A stretch of DNA of 64,000 nt from Trema orientale (GCA_002914845.1 JXTC01000023.1:290133-354132); one strand, 5' to 3'; counted from the first letter of the stretch, positions 36,193-48,461 are shown. Notes: generated by a model not told the origin, from the sequence alone. Numbers and translations are program-made.

Positions 36193-37720
36193 AAAAAACT
36201 TGAGTGATGTTTTCTCCTCGGGGATGAATTTGGATTTTGTCAATGGGCTTTTGGGTCTCAAGATTATTAGTATTGCATTTTTCTCATTCACACAAACAGA
36301 TTAAGAATTTTTTTTAAAAAAAAGAAAGATTCTAGTACAAATTAAACAAATGCCCAAAAAAAAAGGGCACATTTTATACCTAATTAACGCTATTTCGCAT
36401 TATTTTTTGTTTTCTTATCTCAAATTTGTCTTTTTAGAGATGAGAACAAAAAATTGTATTCTAGTGTTTTCAGAAGTTTGGCAAATGTTTTCTAAGAATA
36501 GTTTTTTAAAAAACAAAAAATAGAAAACATGTTTGAATAAAAAAAAAATAAAGATTGGGACACCAAAATCTTCCACGAAAAACTTACATAAGTGATGTGA
36601 CATCATTTTTAGCAGCATAATTTTAAATGATATCGTTCACTTTCGAAAAAAGAGTAATTGAAGTGAATGCTACATCATGTAGTGTAAGTTTTTGATGTAA
36701 GATATTAGTATCTCTAGCCTTACTTAATTTCTTATATTGTTAATATTTTAATCGTAATATATGAATAGAAATATAATTTTGTTATTGAGTAAACTAGTTT
36801 ATTACAAATTATAAGAGCTTGTACATTTTTTTTCCCTCCAAATTTTGGGATAACATATACAAATTTTTAAGGGAAAAAATTGTGTTATGAAAATTAGTAG
36901 TTTTTTTAATTTTTTTAGAATAATACTAGGAACACCGATATATATACATACATGTATATATATATATATTTCGAAAAAAACTTTTTTTTCCCTTTTTAAA
37001 ATTTGTTTATATGTAGAGGTTCATTTCTATAATTACGGAATTAGGCCACAAGCAACATGTCAAAATCAAAAAATATAAGGGGACATTTGATATGGGGAGT
37101 TCTAAGTTTTCATATTATGGGGAAAGTAAAAGAGGGTAATTATTTATTTTCTCAATATGCTAATAATATCCTTTCATTTAAACTTCATTGTATCTAATAA
37201 TTAAAAAGTCCATATAAATAGAAATTTAAAATTGCTAGAAAAGAAAAGTGAAAAAAAAAACAAAGGAAAAGCCTTTGAGGAATGAGAAACGTGGATGAAT
37301 TTCTTTCGTTATTCACTATATTTACCTAGATAAATATACGAAGCTAGTAGATTTTTTTTAATTGTTTTAGATAATTAGAGTTTAGAGAAACTAATAAATA
37401 AACAAATCATCATTTATCAAAAATATCTCTTTAAGATAGGCATCTTCATCTACAACAAAGTCCTAACTAAAACGGAACAATAAATGAACGAGGTCAGTAA
37501 AATACAATAAAGATTATTTAGTTCATCTGGAATAAAAAGATGCATTTAAGAATCATTCCAAATTCCAAAATAGTTAAATCACATGCATACAATTTATATG
37601 CAATTTTTTTAACGTTTTTTGGTAAATACAATAAATAATTCTTATTTATGGCCATATTTTAACAGAAAATATGATATTAAAAAATCCTAATACTACATAA
37701 CAAAAAAAAAAAGAAATTTA
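36193..37720. other. AT-rich intergenic, no gene seen
   Basis: Runs of A and T and a short atatata microsatellite near 36950. The minus-strand open frame 36415-36618 shows only low-complexity Phe/Leu-rich sequence and is not called. Confidence 0.5.
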
Positions 37721-37725
37721 AGAAT

Positions 37726-38570
37726 TTTCAAAATGGACATTAGATATTGGAAACGGTAATGCAGAAGGAATAAAAGATCCTGAAAACGAAGACGCAACAT
37801 GGATTAAAACACCAAAAAAATACATAATACAATATGAATCAAACCCAATTGAAAAAATTTCAAATTTGACATATGATAACTTCAAAGAAAAATTTAGTAA
37901 TTAATATTATATAAGATACAGAGCAATAATAACTCCAAAAAATAAAACAGCCGATGATATAAATAAATATATACTTGTCCTTAATACCTAATGAATAAAA
38001 ACTTATTACAGTTATGACATAATAATAACCTCAACAGAAAACATTGATGAATTGAACCTATTATATCCTCAAAAATTCTTACGTACTTTAAATTTTAATA
38101 GTGTACCACCACATGAATTGAATCTTAAAGTAGGAACCCCAATAATATTATTAAGAAATTTAAATCAATCAATGGGATTATGTAATAGCACAAGACTTCC
38201 GATTACACAATTAACAAATAGAATCATAAAAGGTCAAATTATGAATTCAAATAATGAAAATGAAAAAGCATACATTCTAAGAATAGAAATGATTGTAAAC
38301 GAATCCAGATGGCTATTTATTTTAAAAAAGCGATAATTTCGTGTAAAAACATGTTATGTAATGACAATAAATAAAAGTCAAGGACAATTACTAAATAAAA
38401 TAGTTATTTATTTAGAAAAAAAAATCTTTACACATGGTCAATTATACGTAGTCTTGTCACATGTAACGACCCCAAAAGAACTATACATATTAATAAATGA
38501 ATCCACCAATAAACATCCAATATATATTAAAAATATAGTTTACAAAGAAATTTTGCATAACATTATGTAA
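37726..38570 (+). pseudogene. Helitron Pif1-like helicase, 3' fragment
   Basis: Translated plus-strand frames give the C-terminal half of a plant Helitron Rep/helicase: WTLDIGNGNAEG, RAIITPKN, then LLYPQKFLRTLN, VPPHELNLKVGTPIILLRN, LCNSTRLPITQL, MTINKSQGQ and THGQLYVVLSHVTTPKEL. These are the late Pif1/Helitron helicase motifs in the right order. The segment is interrupted by several stops and at least one frame change, and the Rep nuclease and the helicase Walker motifs are missing, so it is a rolling-circle transposon relic. Confidence 0.88.
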
Positions 38571-38734
38571 GTATAAAAATTACACTATCAATTAAGCATT
38601 ATTGAAATATTATTCTAACATAAGTTTTTATATGCATCTTCCTAACCTTTTATATATCAACTTTTCAAATATTCTTAATACAATTTTAATGTTATTAAAT
38701 TTTTCTACTCTGTATTTAAAAAAAAAAAAAAAGA

Positions 38735-39290
38735 ATGGCAATACCAATACGATCTCTTAAACCAAATGAGGTTTATGCAGCAATAGAAACTTTTTTTAGT
38801 CGACTTTGGCACAACAATAACTATGCAACTGGACGATTGATAAATCTCGAATGTGTTTTAGTTGATCATGAGGTAAAAAAAAATACTATTAAATTACCTT
38901 ATCTCATACTCCATTATAACTTAGTATAATTAATACATATATATTTTTATCTTTAATTTCATAAAATATCACATTACAATTACATTTTTAAAAAAAAAAA
39001 ACACGGCATGAAGCAATTCATAGAACAATCAGAGGTCGAGATACAGATTATATATCACGACAAATAACTGAAAGAGAACTATATCAAATTACCAATTTCA
39101 ATGTAGCACCGAACAAATCCAAATACAGAATCGTTCCTCATGCTGCAATGCTACAATTTCTCAGAACAATATCCTTCGCTCCAATGATAACGTTAACAAT
39201 AAACATTCTAATATACAAATTTTATTTTATAGATTTTAACCAATTAACTTCAAGGACAGATGTTCACGATATATTATCAGGTACCATTAA
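38735..39290 (+). pseudogene. RPA70-like OB-fold gene of the Helitron relic
   Basis: Two coding pieces follow the helicase: MAIPIRSLKPNEVYAAIETF and on to 38877, then from about 39003 HEAIHRTIRGRD, YQITNFNVAPNKSKYRIVPH and TSRTDVHDILS. They match the DUF223/replication protein A large-subunit OB-fold that plant Helitrons carry beside the helicase. The AT-rich 125 bp between them may be an intron, but I see no good acceptor. The piece ends next to a possible donor (tcag|gtacc). Confidence 0.72.
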
Positions 39291-39369
39291 TTACAGTATT
39301 ATTTCTTTATTAACATATACCAATATTTATTCAAATTTACTAATATCAATTTCCTCCCATTAGTACTAG

Positions 39370-41810
39370 AACACAATAATTATCAAAGAAAGCACAAAAT
39401 ACCTCTAATTATTCAAACACATAATCACATAACTAAGAAAATAAACACACAATATCAAACAAACAAACACTAGCACAATCCAACAAGATTTACTCCCTCC
39501 CCCAAACTTAGCACGCAAAATATTGGGAAATTAAAGAACAAAAGAATGAGTTTACAGATACTTCTCTCGTTGGCACATCGCCATAAAGTTTAATCTCCTT
39601 GAAATGGCACCAACTCCTTAGATTGCACAAAATACGAACATGAAAAAATAACATACCAACATGAAAAAATAAACACTTGGGTTGCCTCCCAAGAAGTGCT
39701 TGAGTTATCGTCTTCGGCTTGACTCAAGTGAACGCTCATCAAAGAGTGGTTGTTACCCATAACATGTGGCATACACCATCACGAATGGGTCTTTGTTGCA
39801 ATGGTCCTCCAGCTTGACCGAGTATAGACAATAATCGCTCATAAATCCAAAATAGCTTGATTTCAAAGGATCGACTTCAAAGGGAAACTTTACCTTCAGT
39901 TCAAGCTCGTAGAGAGTGTAGTATTGAGATGGTGGCTCTATTGGCAAATAAGACTCCGTCAGTGGTATACTTGTGTAGACCAATGATGCGGCCAAATCAT
40001 TGGTCTCGTGGACTATCCAAAAAAAGGTCTTGTAGTTCTTCTTTTTCAAGTTCCCTTAAAGATTCTTCAAAATAAAAGTATTCCAAATCAAACTTTGCTA
40101 TGTCCTCTATTATTTGATAGGCTTCATCTTCAGGTCTCTCTTCACAAATTGGAAAGTTATATCTATCTCCAACCCAACTCCTACTTGTAGGATTCAAACC
40201 TTTCATAAATACTTGGAGTTACTACTACTTGGGTAATTCGTGGTCTGGTTCTCTACTAAGCCTTATCTTGAATCTTTTCTAAGCCATGTGTAAAGGTTCT
40301 AAGTCATATTAGGAAAATATTGTGAAGTTTTGGTGAAATCTTACCTTAACTAGCATCATGAACCAATTAAAATTGGAATTGATTGGTATTAATATTAACA
40401 AAAAAATAGTACTTCAAACCCCGACAACGGCACTAAAAATTTATTGGTTAGAATATGTAACTATAAATTCACACACTCTGTTGAAGTGTATACGGTTATA
40501 AGTAATATAGATATAGGAGTTAGAGTATCGAACCCACGAGGATTGATTACTAAGTCTAAGCTAAGTATTAAAATTGGTCAATCCTAACTTTATCCAAACA
40601 ACCGAAATAAAGATTTTGAAGAAATAAAATAAAAGAAACTAAATTATCATTCAAATGAATAAAAGACAAATCAATAAGACAAATGTCTAGGTTTACTAAT
40701 TCCCCAACCATTCTCTTGTCATGCTATTTCATAGTTTCTCTCTTAAATTAATTAATCCACTAGAGTTGTCAACCAAAAATTCGAATATATTCACAAAGTC
40801 TTTTCCAATACATAAGTAAAAATACCTAAACAAGCTAATATGTTACTTCTAACATAAATTGCCTAGATTCATTAAGTTTAGTAATTCTCAAATAGGTTGT
40901 ATAACTCACATAGGTATATTCTTATCAGCTGCAAACTTACCCCAAACTAGGTAATCTTATGTTGTTTTACCTAAGTCTAAATTTCTAATCCCCTTTCCAA
41001 GCTCGTAGAAATTTCACTCAACAATCTATCTAGTGATCAATTAAATAGAAGCAATAAGTATAAGGTGAAATAAATAACTCAATAATAGATTTGATTAATA
41101 AAATAGGAGAGAAATAAATAAATACAAGTTATTAGGTTAGTTCATATCATAAAACTAGACAAGAAATATTTAGTTCATAATATAAATTGAGAACAATAGC
41201 ATTTTAATACAATAGAATCAAGAAATAAAAATATCAAAGAGAAAAGAGTTTTAGAATTCTCCCTCTTTGAAGAGCTTGAAGGTGTTTATGGAGGTTATCA
41301 ACCTCCTCCTCCAAACTTGGTTCTTGCTCTATTGAATCTTCTCTTAAAGATTTGCTCTTAATAATATCACTCTCTAAAAATAGAAAATACAAAGAAAAAA
41401 CTCACAAGAAAATAAATAAAAGATGGTATGAATAAAGGGTGGTGTTGATGTTGTGGAGAAAATCAAGAAATGGAAGATTGGAGCTTGTATTCATCTTCTT
41501 CTTCCTCTTCTTCTTCTCCTTTCATGGCTGCCTCCTTCTCTTTCTCTCTTTCTCTCTATCCTAACATACCTCTTTTAACCCCAAAGATAGGATTTTAAAG
41601 AGGTGGCTCGTGCAAACCTAAGGCAGGCCAAATTTGGACCTTTGGATTGTTAAAAAGTTGATCCCGACCATCAATTATTAACCCAGGATGCAGGTTGTGG
41701 TGTCGCGGTACCATTTTTGGCACTGTGGCTCTAAAACTACCTGAGAGTTGGCACTGCAGCACCATTTTTCTACTGGTTTTGCCTCATTTTCATTATATTA
41801 CAACCACATT
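39370..41810 (-). mobile_element. Ty3/Gypsy (Tat/Athila-like) LTR retrotransposon fossil
   Basis: On the minus strand an LTR-like block occupies about 40445-41810. It is followed at about 40417-40436 by the primer-binding sequence (tgccgttgtcggggt) typical of plant Tat/Athila elements, then by non-coding internal sequence with the well-known phrase cttgggaggcaacccaag (39673-39691). The phrase cccacgaggattg in the LTR is also typical. Gag-pol domains are absent, so it is internally deleted or a non-autonomous derivative, and broken. The right LTR end is approximate. Confidence 0.7.
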
Positions 41811-42192
41811 AGATTCAACTTCGATTCCAATGGTTTGAAAAACCTATTTGTGAGGTAAGTGAGAAAGGCCCCTCAATCTGCCCTAACTCTTTATGCTCCA
41901 GATGATACTGTTAACCCTGCTAAAGGTAGAGTGAGAGGGAAGAAGAAGTGTGCCATTTTAGAGCATGCTCAGGATATGGGCGACATGAATCTCTCGATTC
42001 TATCTAAGACTTGCTCCTAAGAAATGGGTGTTAACTCCAAAAAATTGGAGTTATCTAGTACTATTATACCTTAAGTTTTACTATGTTCTTATATGAATTA
42101 AGTTGTTTAAACTGTTTTTCTTGTTGTTTAGATGTTTTGTTTGTTTATGTTGATAGAAGAATGAAATAAAGGTATTTAATACAAAATGAGAT
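41811..42192. other. Unassigned repeat-like flank
   Basis: A short plus-strand frame around 41880-42010 reads LYAPDDTVNPAKGRVRGKKK and on, then stops. It may be part of a transposon-borne protein, but I do not recognise the family. Confidence 0.35.
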
Positions 42193-44737
42193 GATCGGGG
42201 CCCCAGCTGACGTCTCCAGACTCCCTAACGTTGCCCTCAGCCGCCACGTCCCTGTTCAGGAATTTTAACCCGATTCCCTTTCGAAGCTCGCGCTCGCAGC
42301 GCTATCAGACAGGCCTCCCCCATCTCTTAGGATCGACTAACCTATGTGCAAGTGCCGTACACATGGAACCTTTCCCCTCTTCGGCCTTCAAAGTTCTCAT
42401 TTGAATATTTACTACTACCACCAAGATTTGCACCGACGGCCGCTCCGCCCGAGCTTGCGCCCCAGGTTTTGCAGCGACCGCCGCGACCTTCTACTCATCG
42501 GGGCCTGGCACTTGCCCCGACAGCCAGGTGTAGGTTGCGTGCTTAAGCGCCATCCATTTTCAGGGCTAGTTGATTCGGTAGGTGAGTTATTACACATGTT
42601 GGGATATTTGCCCTAAAAAACGGATTTCTAATTTTACCCTTTTAGTATAAACAACTTTCTCTTATATACAATTATGATATTTACTAGATTAAACTGTCTC
42701 AGTTAAATAGCTTATTTATCTGAAAAAGATTCCATGACTTTATTTGTGTATACAGAAACAAACATGATTAAGTATTAATTATGTGGAGACTTGTTTCTTT
42801 ATCTAAGTCTAAATTAATTAGTTCACAATCTGTAAATAAAGATGGAATACTTTATTTACTAAAGATTATAGTGTTTGTCTATCTCAATGGGAATGATGTA
42901 TCTCAAATCATTGAAGTGTCTGACTTCTGATAGAAACACTAGTATAACATAAATAAGTTATGTATATTGAACTGGACCATGTAATATAAAGAATTAGAGT
43001 GCCGTAACTCAATTTTTATATTACCACAAACTAGCTCTTAGCATATAGATTTTAATCCTTGATATTTAACTAGACTTGCTTTCATGAGTTGTAGCCTTTT
43101 GATTTGTTAAAAGACCAACCTCTATGAAATTAGAGGCGAACTCTGGTATATTGGAGGTTGTGATTTATGAATTGATGGGAACACCAAATAGTTAAGGACA
43201 CTATACATTAATGTCACTTTAAGATTTTTCAAGATTCATGGAATAATTAAATCTAAGATCTTAGTATTCACTTTGTGAATTGGTTGATAATTTTGTCTAA
43301 ATGGCCATTGAGAACAAAATTAATGACAACATTATTCCTTGATAGAAAGATAGTAACTTAAAGGTAAATATGTATTGGAGGGGTATTACGATAATTTAAC
43401 TTATCTAACTACGGCATTGTATAGGAATTCTATATGTGGTATAGAATATACTAGATGGATCGGTTAATCAAGACTAGTTGATTAAATCTCTATAAAAGGC
43501 ATGACATTTAATCTAAGAGTGCAGTATTGGACCTTTAGTGGAGTGTCCTTTTTACTAATAGTATTTATATAAATACCATAATAAGAGTTACTATGTATTT
43601 ATCATACTATTAGAGCTTAGATTATTTGCATCCGTTAGGTCCCTTGTCTAACTCAACAAAGCTCATTAATTGGTTGGTAGTATTTATGAAATTAGTTTCA
43701 TAAAACTGTGTAAAATAATGATTCTACACAGAAGTTGGTATTTTTATAAATAAGTTTCATGAGTTGGACATGTTTATAAAAATACACCTAAAGCCCAAAT
43801 TGGAAAACAAGCTCAATCCTAGTTAAACTGGGATTAGCAGTTTTGGGCTCCATATATAAAATATATATGAGAGAAAAAACTGCACAGTAACTCTAAGAGA
43901 GTCACAGCATAACAGAGGGGGGGAGAGAGAGTGAAAAATTCGGCCACCATAGGCTAAGTGAGAAAGAAATAGTTTCTGACAATTTCACACTCCAATCTCA
44001 AGTCCTTGTGTTCCAAAGGATCAAGAAGGTATTCTTGATTGTTCTCCAACAGAAGATTCAATTTGGTGCCCACTTGCCTCATCAACCAAGAGCAAGAGTA
44101 TAGATAAGAAGATCTAGGGTTAGAGATTTGATCACTATCAACAAGGAGATCAAGAAAGAACACGCTACAAGAGGTAAACCCTAATCTCATCTCTAGAGTT
44201 TATGTATCTAGATTTGATTTATGTTATACATAATCCTGTATGTGATATATTCTATGCTCATGAAAACTGTTTTTATGTAAAAATTTTAAAACCTAAATCC
44301 GCTAATTTTTCTGCTGCATTCATGATGTGATTATGTATTTTCCATATTTGCATGCATGTATGTTTTTTCCCTAAGTGTTAGGTCAAATTACCAGCAATTG
44401 GTATCAAGAGCATAGGTTCATATGTTTAGCATAATATTGATCTAGAATTGTATGATCTAGGTTATATAATTGAGTTTAAACAAATTTTTGTTTATGATAG
44501 TTAAATGATTCATAGTGATGAATGATAATTACGTATACTATTGATTTTCGCATGGTAAAAAAACTTGTGGATTGTGATTCTAGCAAAATTAGGTTTGGGT
44601 ATTCTTGAATTTTATGATGATAGATTCATGAATATGTTTTCAATGAGTTTGAAAATCTGAATTTTTTTTTTCCAGAATTTTTGATGTTGTTTCAATTTTT
44701 TCAGCATTTAAGCAAAAAAAAAAATTTTTCGGCCTGC

Positions 44738-44956
44738 NNNNNNNNNNNNNNNNNNNNNNNNNNNNNNNNNNNNNNNNNNNNNNNNNNNNNNNNNNNNNNN
44801 NNNNNNNNNNNNNNNNNNNNNNNNNNNNNNNNNNNNNNNNNNNNNNNNNNNNNNNNNNNNNNNNNNNNNNNNNNNNNNNNNNNNNNNNNNNNNNNNNNNN
44901 NNNNNNNNNNNNNNNNNNNNNNNNNNNNNNNNNNNNNNNNNNNNNNNNNNNNNNNN
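44738..44956. other. Assembly gap (219 N)
   Basis: A run of N between AT-rich sequence and the GC-rich block of the Copia-like fossil. Reading frames crossing it have no meaning. Confidence 1.
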
Positions 44957-45182
44957 GCGTGCGGGCTACCTCGGGTGGCCTGCATGCATGGCTCGCGTGT
45001 GCAGCGCACCGGCGTGTGGCCAGTGTAGCACTCGTGCGCGACCAGTGCTGCGCCTGTGCCCCGGCCATGCTCGGCCAGCACGTCTTGCGTGCAGCCACCG
45101 TGCCCAGTATGCGCCTGGCACGCCCCTATGGCACAGCCCCTACTGTACCAGTGCGGGGGCATGTTGTGCCTGTGGGTGGCTT
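44957..45182. repeat. GC-rich block of the Copia-like fossil
   Basis: Very GC-rich sequence with recurring cgtgc, ggcc and ctgcgc words, in strong contrast to the AT-rich LTRs. Both strands stay open over most of it because of base composition, not coding. It may be longer, since it begins at the gap. Confidence 0.6.
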
Positions 45183-46381
45183 GCAATCTCAAAGTCTCAT
45201 CTCACATCCCGGTATTCTAATGGATCAAAAAGGTGCTCTTGATTGTTCTCTAACAGAGGATTCAACTTGGTGCCCACTCGCCTCATCAACTAAGAGCAAG
45301 AGCATAGACAAGAAGATCTAGGGTTGGAGATTTGATCTCCATCAACAAGGAGATCAAGTAGGAGAATACTATAAGAGGTAAACCTTAACCTCATCTCTAA
45401 GGTTTATGTATCTAGATTTGATTTATGTTATATATGATCCTATATATGATATATGCATGTTCTATAGTTATGAAAACTGTTTTTATATAAAAATTTTAAA
45501 ACCTAAATCTGCTAATTTTTCCGCTGCGTTCATGATGTGATAACATATTTTCTATATTTGCATGCATGTATGATTTTTCCTAAGTGTTAGGTCAAATTAT
45601 AAGCATCACCATCTTTCGGGTCCCGACAGGTATGCTCTCACTCGAACCCTTCTCAGAAGATCATGGTCGGTCGGCAATGCAACCCACGAGGGGATCTCGC
45701 CAGTCAGCTTCCTTGCGTCTTATAGGTTTACTAGCTCGTTGACTCGTACATATGTCAGATTCCTTGGTCCGTCTTTTAAGATGGGCCGAATGGAAAGCCC
45801 ACAGGCCGATGTCCGGAGCATACAAATGCCGAAGCACACCATGACGGCACATGCTGGGTTCCACCATAGGGGGGACGACGTCTCCGCTGGCATATCGACA
45901 GCCTAGGCTTGGGCCGCCCCTTGAATCCGCATCGGTCTACACCCAGAGTCGATCGACGGACCCGCTCTCACCGTTCCACATCTGACCGGGGTACATTGCC
46001 GGCCCCCATCTGTTTCTTTCCTAAGAATTTCAAGCACTCTTTGACTCTCTTTTCCAATTCTTTTTCATCTTTTCCTCATGGTATTTGTTTGCTATCGGTC
46101 TCTCGCCAGTATTTAGCCTTGGACGAAATTTAACGCTCGATTCGGGCTGCATTTCCAAGCAACCCGACTCACCGATAGCGCCTCATGGTGCGACAGGGTC
46201 TGGGTAAGACAGGGCTCTCACCCTCTCCGGCGCCCCTTTCTAGGGGACTTGGGCCCAGTCTGTCGCTGAGAACGCTTCTTCAGACTACAATTCGAACGTC
46301 GAGGGTACCCGATTCTCAACCTCGGCTGTTCTCGGTTCGCTCGCCGTTACTAGGGGAATCCTTATAAGTTTCTTTTCCTCA

Positions 46382-47770
46382 GCAGTGCTTTGGGGTTATA
46401 CTGAGAAGCTCACGAACTGGGATTTGTTTTGGTAATGGCTGGTAGAACAAAGGAAAAAGAAAAAGAAAGCAGAGCCTCCAAGAGTTGTCAACATCCATGG
46501 CTTTCACTTTTTCGATGACGAGCTCCAGCGATGAGGGACGTCTAAGAGATTGCTAGTGACAAGGTCTAATGAAGATTCCTGACCATGGGGTTGGGTGAAA
46601 GAGGACTCAGTCCGTCCTCTATGAATGAAAAACTTTTTTATATGGTGGATTTCATAGTACATTAATCTGAAATCTACCTATTTGGGTGGACTCAAGATTA
46701 CCCCAACATGGGGGAAAATGAATACCACTGATATCACTTTTCCGAGGAAAAAAAATCACAACTCTGCTACCGAATGTGGAAACCTTCTTACATTCCTATT
46801 CCTGTTCTTATATTACTCTATACCAAATACCTCTCAGAATTCAATTGGAAACACTGGGATGGTGCCAACTAAAGGGACTCTAACGCTAAAGTCAGTAATC
46901 AAATCTAGAAAGTATGAATACAATAAATCAAGTGAGCAATCAAAATAAAGATAAAGAACAAAGATTAGTCCTACGACAAATAAGGCCATACCACCCCTTT
47001 TCTCTTGCATGCACTTTGAGACAGTAACAAAAGAATATGTCTTGAAGGCCAGTTATCAGCCCGATTCATTCAGCCATAACCTCTATAGCCAGTAAAGTAC
47101 GCCAAGTATTTGACATTAACTGGTTTGGACAAATCACATGAAAAGCACATACCTCCCCTACCAGCTAGGAAGTGGGAGGCAAAATCTAGTTTTAAAAGTA
47201 AGCTCATACATGCAAATCGAACTCAGTAGTTTGAGTCTGCCCTATCATATTTGTAAGGTGCATGTAACTTTACACTATAAGATATTGTATATACACTATA
47301 GATGTTGATAAGTCCTTTTGCATCTATCTTCAACTTGGGATTTTTATTTCCTAACAATAGGTCCCCACTCTTACCACCTGGTGAACATTTGTCACCAATC
47401 TGAGGACTCTTATAGGCTATAAATAAGGAGTGCTCCTCTCCTCATTTTTCTCATTCTTGCACGAGGTAAGCTCAAGAGCACTGGGGAGTTTTTTCAATTC
47501 TTTTGGAGGGACTCATTGGTAAGTTCCCTTTCCTTCGAATGTTTTTTAGGTTTTATTCAAAGGTTTTTCAAATCCTTAAAATCCTTCGAATATTTTTCAG
47601 AGGTTCTTAAATCCTTTGAAGGTTCTCCGAATGCTCTTTTTGCATGCTAGGTCTTTACTTCGATCTTTCATTCATGGTTATTCTTTTTGGCATTATGTTT
47701 TTGCTTAATCTTATGTTGCATTCTCATAATCATATTTAAGACATAGTTTGTAAGATTAGTGCACATGAAT
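46382..47770. other. Intergenic, no gene recognised
   Basis: Mixed-composition sequence beyond the 25S block. Short open frames (e.g. 46682-46948) show no domain. Around 47540-47640 there is a small direct repetition of atcctt(cgaa/tgaa)...tttt(c)agag, possibly part of the same repeat as the array that follows. Confidence 0.4.
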
Positions 47771-47774
47771 GTAA

Positions 47775-48102
47775 TTAGGATAGATGCTCCTTATGACATT
47801 TTTCTCCAATATGACTGCTTCAAAATTTATGAAGGATGAATGACTGCTCCTAGCTATGGTTTCCTTTAGGATGATTGTGCCGAATCATATATTTCTAGGA
47901 TAAATACTCCTATTATAGTATGGCTATGACAATGATTGCAATCAAACGAACCTAAAATGAATCCTAGGATGAATGCAACTCGATCAAGCTGTCTTAGGAT
48001 GATTGAACTTGAAATATATTATTCTAGGATGAATGCTCCTAATTTAAGTATTGTTATGTTGATAGGTGCAATTAGACACATAGTTTTAGGATGAATGCAT
48101 TT
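47775..48102 (+). repeat. Degenerate ~30-bp periodic array (ctaggatgaatgctcct)
   Basis: The phrase ctaggatgaatgctcct recurs with changes at 47775, 47833, 47866, 47895, 47963, 47993, 48024 and 48086. Steps are 58, 33, 29, 68, 30, 31 and 62 bp, all near multiples of 30, so an old tandem array of ~30-bp units with some units decayed beyond recognition is the simplest reading. No long frame runs through it. Confidence 0.75.
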
Positions 48103-48204
48103 GAAGGTAAGTGCACCTAGAGCTTATTCTTTCTTTGGGGAAGTTGTTGCTTTTGCTTCTTTTCTTTAAATGCCCTATTATACTTTTCATGTAGTTGTTG
48201 CTTT

Positions 48205-48247
48205 AAATATAAGGGGATGCCCCTACCGTAGCCATCCCCTTATATTT
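48205..48247. repeat. 15-bp perfect hairpin, partial MITE family A end
   Basis: aaatataaggggatg (48205-48219) and catccccttatattt (48233-48247) are perfect inverted repeats around a 13-base loop. The segment 48214-48239 is also the inverse of the left end of the MITE 47 bp further on, so a lone inverted MITE end lies here. Confidence 0.8.
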
Positions 48248-48281
48248 ATATTTGTATGTAGTAGGATTTTTAAATATAAAA

Positions 48282-48461
48282 TTTAGGGGATGGCTACGGT
48301 AGGGGCGTCCCTACGTAGGGTCATGCCTTAATTATCGTTGGATGGAAATCTGTGGGGAATAACGGAAATCTGTGGAGAATCTATTTATATACAGATTCTC
48401 ATCCAACGGTGAATAGACAGGGCCCTACGTAGGGGTGCCCCTACTGTAGACGCGCCCTAAA
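48282..48461. mobile_element. MITE, family A copy 2
   Basis: Foldback element with ends tttaggggatggctacggta and, reverse complemented, tttagggcgcgtctacagta, and the same inner inverted pair as copy 1 at 1873. The flanks both read aaatataaaa, compatible with a 7-10 bp target-site duplication. It has no coding capacity. The two copies share long stretches such as gggtcatgccttaattatcg. Confidence 0.85.

Larger units (their letters stand above)
42597..45605 (+). mobile_element. Copia-like LTR retrotransposon fossil inside the 25S copy
   Basis: The 5' LTR, 42597-about 44396, starts TGTTGGG and ends CA; a tRNA-Met-type primer-binding site (attggtatcaagagc) follows directly at about 44396. The 3' LTR, ending 45605, is represented by its last ~0.4 kb (from about 45190), which aligns to 43980-44395 with roughly 10% difference, suggesting an insertion a few million years old. 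Between them lies a short internal part with the unsequenced gap and a very GC-rich block. No gag-pol domain is visible; the element is broken or heavily deleted. No matching target duplication flanks it. Confidence 0.78.
42193..46381 (-). pseudogene. Decayed 25S rRNA gene copy, split by a retroelement
   Basis: Two blocks are the reverse complement of plant 25S rRNA. 45606-46381 matches the first ~0.8 kb (from ...gaggaaaagaaactta and agtaacggcgagcg through gacccgaaagatggtga). 42193-42596 matches a later part (gtaacaactcacc-like through caaatgagaactttgaagg and ggcacttgcacat). About 0.45 kb of 25S between them is absent and the place is taken by a Copia-like fossil. Compared with the canonical sequence there are many G-to-A and C-to-T changes (e.g. 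cttaggaaagaaacag for gtcgggagggaagcgg), as expected of a methylated, unselected copy. No 18S, 5.8S or ITS is seen. It is not a functional rRNA gene. Confidence 0.9.

Noticed and set aside
44640-45321. Long open frames on both strands across the N run
   Set aside because: They are made by the gap and by the GC-rich block; there is no domain, and both strands are open equally.
45606-46381. Open frames 45661-45867, 45909-46133 and 46185-46367
   Set aside because: The DNA is the reverse complement of 25S rRNA, so the frames are chance.
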